DNA of 64,000 nucleotides. Source: Euryodendron excelsum (Eukaryota > Streptophyta > Magnoliopsida > Ericales > Pentaphylacaceae). Under the pieces are notes generated by a model, which saw only the letters and a program-made list of their open reading frames with translations, was not told the DNA's origin and ran no database searches. The stretch is taken from assembly GCA_033060915.1 (NCBI GenBank), contig CM065381.1, positions 5,679,501-5,743,500 on the forward strand, read 5' to 3'. Of this stretch, positions 57,311 through 64,000 are shown in pieces (position 1 is the first letter of the stretch; each line of letters begins with the position of its first letter). The position numbers and the translations under genes are program-made.

Positions 57311-58475
57311 GGGAGATTGAGCTGTTTACGAGGGGAAATCTTTCGTTAAATATTTTGAGAAGAAAATAGGTTGTCTAGATTTTGACCTGTGCTGGACTGG
57401 ACGCAACAATTAGATGTGTTGGACACGATCCCAGCTGTTGAGTCGTAGAAGAGGAAAGCTAGATATTCCAGGCTTTGCTTGAAATATCACAAAAATGCTT
57501 TCTTAATCCAACCACTTCTCCAATGTCTACTTGTCAGATCAATTTTTAGGATATTCATAGTGTACTCCAATCTCATGCACCAAGATAACCACCGCAGTCT
57601 GAGTCCCTGACTCAAATCCAATCTTCTTTAAACCCTTTCATGAGATATTTGTAGCAAATTTACATTCAAAAAAGGAAAAAAGGAAGAAAAGAAAAAGAGA
57701 TCTTCATAGCAAATTTATAAGTTGTGTGTTGGTGTCTATTGTTGAGTCCACTCAGTTACTTTGAAATGCAATAGTGATGGTTCTTATTGGCAAACCCCGT
57801 TCCAATGATCAGTTCTATCTTGAGATCTATGTTACGAGTCAATGGTGATTGAGTCTACAGATGTGTGCATGTGGATACAGTCAGAGGTTTTATCTGCTAC
57901 CAACCACTCGCATAACCTAGAAGTGTGTGGAACTGTTGCTGAAAAGCCAAGGGATGAGTTGTGTTTTGGCTCTGACTTGTTTAAATGTTCATCAAATGCA
58001 GTTGCGTGAAGATTCAGTTTTAGCATTAAAAATTGGTTCTTTACTTTTCTTAGTCTTTAATATCAGGTTTTTCTTCTTTGCGTTATATCTTGACTACAAG
58101 AAAGATTCCAATGTTAGCGAATTTGCATCTTCTTACTCATTTTCCTACTTGAGTGACTACATGCGTAATTTGCTTACATTTCCTTTGGGTGAGAGGATAC
58201 ACTGTCAACTTGCTTGAGATATTGCGTTGATTATGCTTTATTGCACTGGCCAGTTCTTTTTATGATACACAGTACTGGACTTCGTGTGTCTTAATATTCT
58301 CATCTTCCTATACTTCTAGTGGATTTGGTAATAACTTTGGAGTATGATCAAACATTTCTAGATCCAATTCATTTTGTTGAGTCAGGAATGCTCTCTGGCT
58401 CTGCGTGTGTGTGTGTGTGAGAGAGAGTATAAACATATCAAAGGCCTTAGTGCTCATGACTTGATGTCTTGAACA
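57311..58475. other. Intergenic stretch
   Basis: Non-coding sequence with a GT run near 58404-58420. The frame 57927-58217 (96 codons) has no recognisable domain and no splice or promoter context I can support. Confidence 0.45.
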
Positions 58476-58725
58476 TTTTTTTTTTTTTGGTGCTAAAAAG
58501 GAAAGCAACTAGGTTACGCCACAATCCCGTCAGAGCACTAGGCCCTATAGCACCAGGAGCAGGGAGCAAGAGCTCCTACCCAGCCCAGAGTTATGCAACG
58601 GGCTTATCAGGCCATAGGCACACGCTCATGAGGTTGCGGAGTATAGATAACCGCATCAAAAGGCTACGACAAGACTGAAACTGAGACACTTAAGACAAGG
58701 ACAATGAGCTCTTACCACTAAACCA
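58476..58725 (-). mobile_element. tRNA-derived SINE 3
   Basis: The minus strand begins near GGTTTAGTGGTAAGAGCTC (58723-58705), a good pol III A box. It continues with a CAGTTTCAGTCTTG B-box-like stretch about 30 bp on, and ends in TTTTTAGCACC and an A-run (plus-strand poly-T 58476-58488). The body, with GGAGCTCTTGCTCCCTGCTCC, is unusually GC-rich for this region. Target duplication not resolved. Confidence 0.6.
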
Positions 58726-60998
58726 ATAATGCTGAACCAACTCCTTGTTGGTTCTTAAACATCTGACCTGCCATTATCTTAAACTATTCTCGAAATGACT
58801 TTAGAGTCTCGTGCACTAGATTACCTTTATTTGTGATTCATTTTGAGCAAAGTAGAAAGTTTGGGTGCAGACAAGGCATGTCATGTGGGACATACTGTGG
58901 TAGGAAGGCGTTTTTAAAGAAGCTGTGACTGAACTTGAGGCAACCATTACCATTAGCCACACCCACTTTCTCCTTAGTTGCTACCCACTCATCATTCTCA
59001 ATCCTCTTCTTCAAATCTTACCCTACTCCAGTATTATATGTATCTTTACCTAACAATAGGATTAAAATATTGGTTATAACAAAGAGGAGATTAACTGATA
59101 ATTGTATTCTTATAATATAAACAATGAATAGTCCAAAAATATAGTATAATATCTATCCCTTTTGCAGTTATTTGTAGATCATATTGAAATAAGGATTTGT
59201 TTTTACTGGCTTTCTGTGTATCTTACAACAAATCAACACTTTCCAAAACACAACGTCTACATTGTAGATAAGAACCTTTCATTTAACTTCTACTTGAACT
59301 CGAGTACTGGTGTCAAGTGTGGATACGTGTCCAAGCTTCGGATTCATCAAATTTTTATGTCCAAAGACTCTTGGATGTGGCTAAATTTCACATTCCGTAA
59401 ATATTTCTTTTGCTTGTTTAATATAAAATGGTGTTTACAAATTAAAATATAGTATTTCATATATAAAATGAAAGTCCTATACTTAGTTTTATAGCAAACT
59501 CAATCACTTAGACATACTTGTAAGTTATACGTACGATTAGATATCAGACACATATCACATATCTTTATCCGAGAGTAACGAGTATCAAACGCGAGTATTT
59601 TATAAATTTAAAAGTGTTCAGTAATATGGAGTAGAACCTATCAAATTTAAGTACATACATGTTATATGCATATATCCAAGAACAACCTTGGTGACAATCC
59701 CCTCTAAACCTGTGACACTATATTCTTTTTATTGATTTGGTAGAAGTTGCAAAGTCCTCCTCCTCGACTTTTCAACGGCTCCTAAGATGAAACTTTGATA
59801 TTTCATCTCTCTCTCTCTCCTGACTTTTTTTATTTGGCACCTTAATATTTGCTCCATTACCTACTCTTTCACGTAAGCTGTCAATGTTTTGTTACTTTGA
59901 CAGCTGCACAGGGCTATTATGCCCCCAAATTTGATTATAGAATCTTTGGGGTCACTTTGTGGATTTGAACCCCAATTGTACGATATCTTTTCTACCAAGC
60001 CCTCTAAATTTATTGTTCAAACTTCAAACCCAGGTCATTCGAGAGGTTGTGTTTTCAATACTCACCTAAGGCCTGTCTCTTGGTTATATATCACCTTAGT
60101 GAATCTCTTATTTTCTTCAATAATCTCATTTTAGGTGATGAGTTTTTACCCAAAATCTTCATTACCATTAAACCTTTTACCAAGTTACATAGTTATCAAA
60201 AATTTCCATTTTCAAGTCTCCATCAATTTTTTTTTTTCATTTTTTCATTTTTGTGGAGAAAATCTGAAAATATAGTGGATTGGTCAAAAGCCATATTGTC
60301 TTCATTGGTAGACTTCAAAGTTTTAAACCATAAAATTGTCTAATAATGGCAACCCCCCCCCAATTCCACTCTAAACCACAAAACCACATTTCACTCAAAG
60401 CTAATATAGTTTCTCAGACTATTTTTCTTGGCATAATCTTTCAATTTTGGCTTGTATGCTACTAGGTCGAAATATGATCATATGTGTATGCAACAAAGTC
60501 AACATGACTAGAGTCAGAGAAATTATTCATTACTTTTGGAGCACCACATGGTCATACTCATCTTCTTACAATGACCATGAGTCCTGTTGTCAAGTGGGAT
60601 AGAATACCCACCAAGTGCACGGATAGAGCATAGGCATGTGGTGTTTCAATACTTTTACACTTTTTTGTTTACATGATTGTTGACAAATCTAGCTTCGTTG
60701 TGTGTGTGTATGTGTATGTATATATATATATATAAAGGCAGCTTAGTGTATGAAACTTCTGTCATTTCAAAGCCTGGGAAGGACCAAAAATATAAAATCT
60801 TACCTTGCATGCAAAGAGGTGATTTTCGTTGTTGCTCTAAGCCCCTCCCTCTATTTATGCACATATGTATGTGTACACATTTTTTGCGTTTAGATGATCC
60901 CAAAGCAATATATTGTGCATTTAACAATCTCATATACAGTTCTGGGAAGTCTTACTTATCTCAAATAAAGTTTATAATTGGTTCAAAGAACATGTCAA
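58726..60998. other. Intergenic stretch
   Basis: AT-rich and non-coding. It includes a TA/GT simple repeat at about 60696-60736 and a faint resemblance to the GGACAC repeat family at 59310-59620. Overlapping frames at 60655-61027 on both strands are featureless. Confidence 0.45.
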
Positions 60999-61270
60999 AT
61001 GGTACTTCGAATTTGGAACGGGCATGAAAAAATTAACGATACTTTTTTATCTTTTGAGTTGTTCTGCCGGATCAATCGTTCAAGATCTTTGGTCTCGACC
61101 CAGATTAACGATACTTTTTTATCTTTTGAGTTGTTCTGCCGGATCAGTCGTTCAAGATCTTTGGTCTCGACCCAGACTCGATGAAAAAAGCGGAATCACT
61201 TCTTATGGACTCGTTGAGAATAATTCTAATATAATTCATGGACTATTAGTAGTAGAAAGCCCTCTGGTCA
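60999..61270 (+). pseudogene. ycf2: Plastid ycf2 fragment in the nucleus, with internal duplication
   Basis: The plus strand reads [17 protein letters not shown], then [16 protein letters not shown], a second copy of [13 protein letters not shown], and [14 protein letters not shown]. This is the [25 protein letters not shown] region of the large plastid protein Ycf2. Homology fades at about 61270 ([11 protein letters not shown]). The sequence ATTAACGATAC...CGACCCAGA is repeated with a period of exactly 72 bp (61032 and 61104), so the frame 61024-61305 stays open. The piece is a nuclear plastid DNA insertion of about 270 bp and is not expected to be functional. Confidence 0.85.
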
Positions 61271-61305
61271 TAAATCGTGGATTAAAAATAACAATATTAA
61301 AATAG

Positions 61306-62032
61306 TAATTTGAATTAGTTGGATTCATCTCTCGTGCATCTCCTTCTATCCGTCCCATGTCTACAAAGACCACTTAAATACTCCTACCCTCGTAAAGTTT
61401 GAATCCTTGATCCTTTCATTTCAAATATGTTAATCCAAACGCAACTTAAAAAGTTTAATACTGAAGTTTAGATTTCAATTAATAGTTTTTTTTTTTGGCA
61501 CTAATTAGTGAAAAAAAAGCATTAAATAGTTATTTTGCTTCTTGTGATTAATCTTTCCCGATTCGAAGTATTAATTAACTTAAGTAGCAAAGTCTTGGTG
61601 GTGCTATTGAAGACCTTCATTGAGCTTGCCTTCATCTAGGTTTGTGCAGTCATGAGCATGGAGTAGACTTCTCAATTCTATTACCATTGAAGGAAAGAGA
61701 AAAAAAAAAGAAAGAAAAAAAAAGGAAGAAGTTGAATTTATAAGTTGAGAATTTAAAGATTAAGTTGTCCATTTAAATTTATTTTCCAAATTATTTTCCA
61801 TATATTATACTCACTTAGTTACTAAACACTTTATAGGATTATTGAGCAATTGCAATTTCTTTTATGAAGTCCTATTTTCATATTTTTTGCCTCACTTTCT
61901 GTCATGAGCCAATCATTCCATTCGCACAGCTGAACCTATAAATAAAGAAATTTTTTTTTTTTTTTGTTACAAGATGCCCAGGCCTTGAACTTATTACTTT
62001 ATTGAGTTTGTGTAGGATCAACATCAACACAA
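61306..62032. other. Intergenic stretch
   Basis: AT-rich, with homopurine A/G runs near 61695-61730. No gene recognised. Confidence 0.5.
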
Positions 62033-62494
62033 ACCGTTGCATTTGGTTGAGGGATAAAAGTGGGGGATTGGATGAGCTATTCCGTGGGTTTCAGAAAACT
62101 CATGTTTGACAAAGAAAAAATTGTATGGGATTATTCATCCCCTCCGGACTATTAATCCTCCACAATAAGAGATAAGAAATACTATGGGGAGGTGGTATTA
62201 CTTATCCTCTTCCTTAAGATAAACTCTAAAATGACTTTTTTACCATTCTTCTATTATTATAATAAGTTAATATAATATTAAATAACTATATTATAATTTA
62301 AAATTAATTTTTTTATTTTTAATGTGATATTTTGATGAAATAATATTTTTTATTCCTATCATAATCTCATGTTAATCAAACATAGTATGAGTAATCTCCA
62401 ATCATATTAGGTGTTACTTATTACTCATCACCACTTTTTTAATTTCACGGTATTTCTTGTTTCTCATTTTCTTATCCTACAAACAAACAGGGTT
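62033..62494. mobile_element. MITE, family M1, copy 2
   Basis: Its right half (AATCAAACATAGTATGAGTAAT ... CTACAAACAAACAGGG) matches the element at 41633-42110. The left half shares GGGATTGGATGAG and ATAAGAGATAAGAAATAC-type motifs. The right terminus CAAACAAACAGGGT corresponds to the inverted repeat of copy 1, while the left terminus is diverged (TTTGGTTGAGGGAT). Boundaries are approximate. Confidence 0.55.
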
Positions 62495-62909
62495 TTATGC
62501 ATTGGATATTCATATTTGCTAGCTTTAAAGGGTGTGGAAAGGGATCAAAGTTAAGATCCTATATGCTCAACATGAAAATGAACCGGTCATTGGGTGACCC
62601 TATGTGATAATTCTAATGCATGAAAGCTCTGCTCTGTAAAGGTTAGATAGAGTTAAATGTATTTAGCCCTATTTTATGCAAAGAGGTTGTTTTCACGTTT
62701 TAAACACACGACGCATCTCCCCAAGTCGAAGTCAAGTCATTCAAATTAAGATTAGGGGATTCAGAAGAGATAAAAATTTTATAATTTATACTCAAAAGCG
62801 TTGTCAAGTTTTAAACTCGAGACTTCTAGATTTAGAGCTCATTCCTGTCTTCACTAGACTTGCCCATTATGAACTTCAAAATAATGTGATTTAGTAGAGT
62901 TTCACGTTA

Positions 62910-63042
62910 GAATCTGTTTGGTAAGACTTATTTTATGAGCTTGGCTTTTTTTAACTTATAAGCAAAAAGCTGAAAGCATTTAGTTTTTTGTTTGCTTATA
63001 AGTTAAAATAAATAAATAAAATAAAGTTGTACAAACGAGCCC
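62910..63042. mobile_element. Small Tourist-like MITE with TTA duplication
   Basis: The 133-bp element is flanked by TTA (62907-62909 and 63043-63045). Its termini GAATCTGTTTGG and the complement of ACAAACGAGCCC are imperfect inverted repeats, and internal AACTTATAAGCAAAAAGC and TTTGCTTATAAGTTAA can pair. The internal pairing motif is shared with the Tourist-like MITE at 42257-42471. Confidence 0.7.
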
Positions 63043-63045
63043 TTA

Positions 63046-63928
63046 ATTTCTCAAAAAAAAAAAAAAAAACTACACTTTTGTTTGGTTGAGCTAGGCAAAT
63101 GAGAATAAAATGAAGAAGTGTTTCTCAAAATTTTATTTTTTAAAGTTATCAATAAAAAAAATGAACTTGTATAAGTATTTCACTTCATTTTTCTTTTTTT
63201 TTTTTGCTCTTGACAAATTCTAGATCCAAACAAATATAAATGTGTAATCTCAACTAAAAAGAAACTATAAAAAAAACAATCATAAGAGGAGTGAATCTAG
63301 TATTTTTCACTGGAATCACTTTTCCAATATATATATACATGTGTGTATGTAACACAGCTCCATGTTTCTTTTTAACTGTCTTGCAGGAAAGCAAACAAAA
63401 GTGAGCCCCCACTCGCCGTTGACTTACCATAATCCTCCACGCATTAGTTATATCATATAATGATTAATCTGCTCTCTTAGGGATTCAAAGGACCAACCAA
63501 ACAACACACTAGCAAAGGCATCAAAGTTTAATAAACAAACGTCTATATCTAACATATACATAAAATATAAAAGTCTAAACAAACAGAGAATAGAAAAAGC
63601 CGATCACCAAAGCTCCCAAACCCTTTTACAAGGGATCCGAGACCATTTCATCCATTTTTTTCCCCATAAATTAATATTAGCATTAATTATTTCATAATAT
63701 CATCACGACAACTCATAAACAGGAGGTAAATACCATATTTAAACAGATCTTGAAATTAAAATAAAATAAAATAAAATTTCCCATTAGAATAAAAAATAAA
63801 ATAAAATCTGTTTGGTGATGCCGTTAACTGAAGCTTAAGCCAAGTCTGACTCGACGGACGTTGCTCTCTTTTTCTTTTTCTCTCGGCAGATTCTACTGTC
63901 TTCTCTCTTACCTCCTTTTTTTTTTTTC
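63046..63928. other. Intergenic stretch, possibly a 3' untranslated region
   Basis: AT-rich up to about 63350, then less so. If the partial minus-strand frame at 63929-64000 is genuine, the part next to it would be its 3' untranslated region. Confidence 0.35.
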
Positions 63929-64000
63929 TTAGCAGCCAAACAGAGTCATTTCCAGTAGTGGGTCAACGCTGTCATCACGGCTTGGAGACGGAGGCGGCGT
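63929..64000 (-). CDS. Possible C-terminal end of a gene entering from the right
   Basis: The last 72 bp are clearly richer in GC than the flank. On the minus strand one frame reads a proline/serine-rich start, then RDDSVDPLLEMTLFGC and a TAA stop at 63931-63929. The composition change and protein-like sequence suggest the end of a coding exon, with the rest outside the window. I do not recognise the family. The frame is only 23 codons long, so it could be chance. Confidence 0.3.
   Translation of the reverse strand, partial: TPPPSPSRDDSVDPLLEMTLFGC

Overview
The window is nuclear DNA of a flowering plant, most likely a eudicot with a repeat-rich genome. The evidence is AT-rich sequence, short GT-AG introns, plant Ty3/gypsy retrotransposons, tRNA-derived SINEs, Tourist-like MITEs, a canonical MIR156 hairpin and a fragment of plastid ycf2. 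I cannot name the species. Most of the window is transposon-derived. Only two host loci are well supported: a MIR156 gene (minus strand, hairpin 31674-31762) and a three-exon COA6-like gene for a mitochondrial cytochrome c oxidase assembly factor (plus strand, 54162-54736). A third host gene may enter from the right edge (last codons, minus strand, 63929-64000).

Left part (1-15.2 kb): three solo LTRs of related families lie at 1527-3178, 8244-9784 and 10853-12406, each bounded by a perfect 5-bp target-site duplication. The third sits inside a broken, pol-less Ty3/gypsy derivative (about 10131-15117). That derivative keeps an initiator-Met primer-binding site, a short gag remnant and one unrecognised 169-codon ORF.

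Centre (15214-28013): a 12.8-kb Athila-type Ty3/gypsy element is structurally complete. It has 1467- and 1525-bp LTRs, a GCTAG duplication, a tRNA-Asp-type primer-binding site, gag, protease, RT, RNase H, integrase and a third ORF downstream of pol. Every reading frame is broken by stops or frameshifts. Between pol and the third ORF lie a run of 36 G and a palindromic CGATCGATCG array ending at a TATA box. This is the same layout as the LTR promoter and suggests an internal promoter for the third ORF.

Right part (28-64 kb): the MIR156 locus comes first, then a decayed LINE RNase H domain and an antisense solo LTR (36368-37662) that split one copy of a 135-bp tandem duplication. After these come several MITE-like elements, three minus-strand SINEs, many short tandem duplications, the COA6-like gene with site II promoter motifs, and the ycf2 insertion with an internal 72-bp duplication. 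The most unusual theme is the palindromic CG-rich arrays. Every LTR family here carries one at an equivalent place, but the core is CGATCGATCG in one group and CCGTCCGGACGG in the other.
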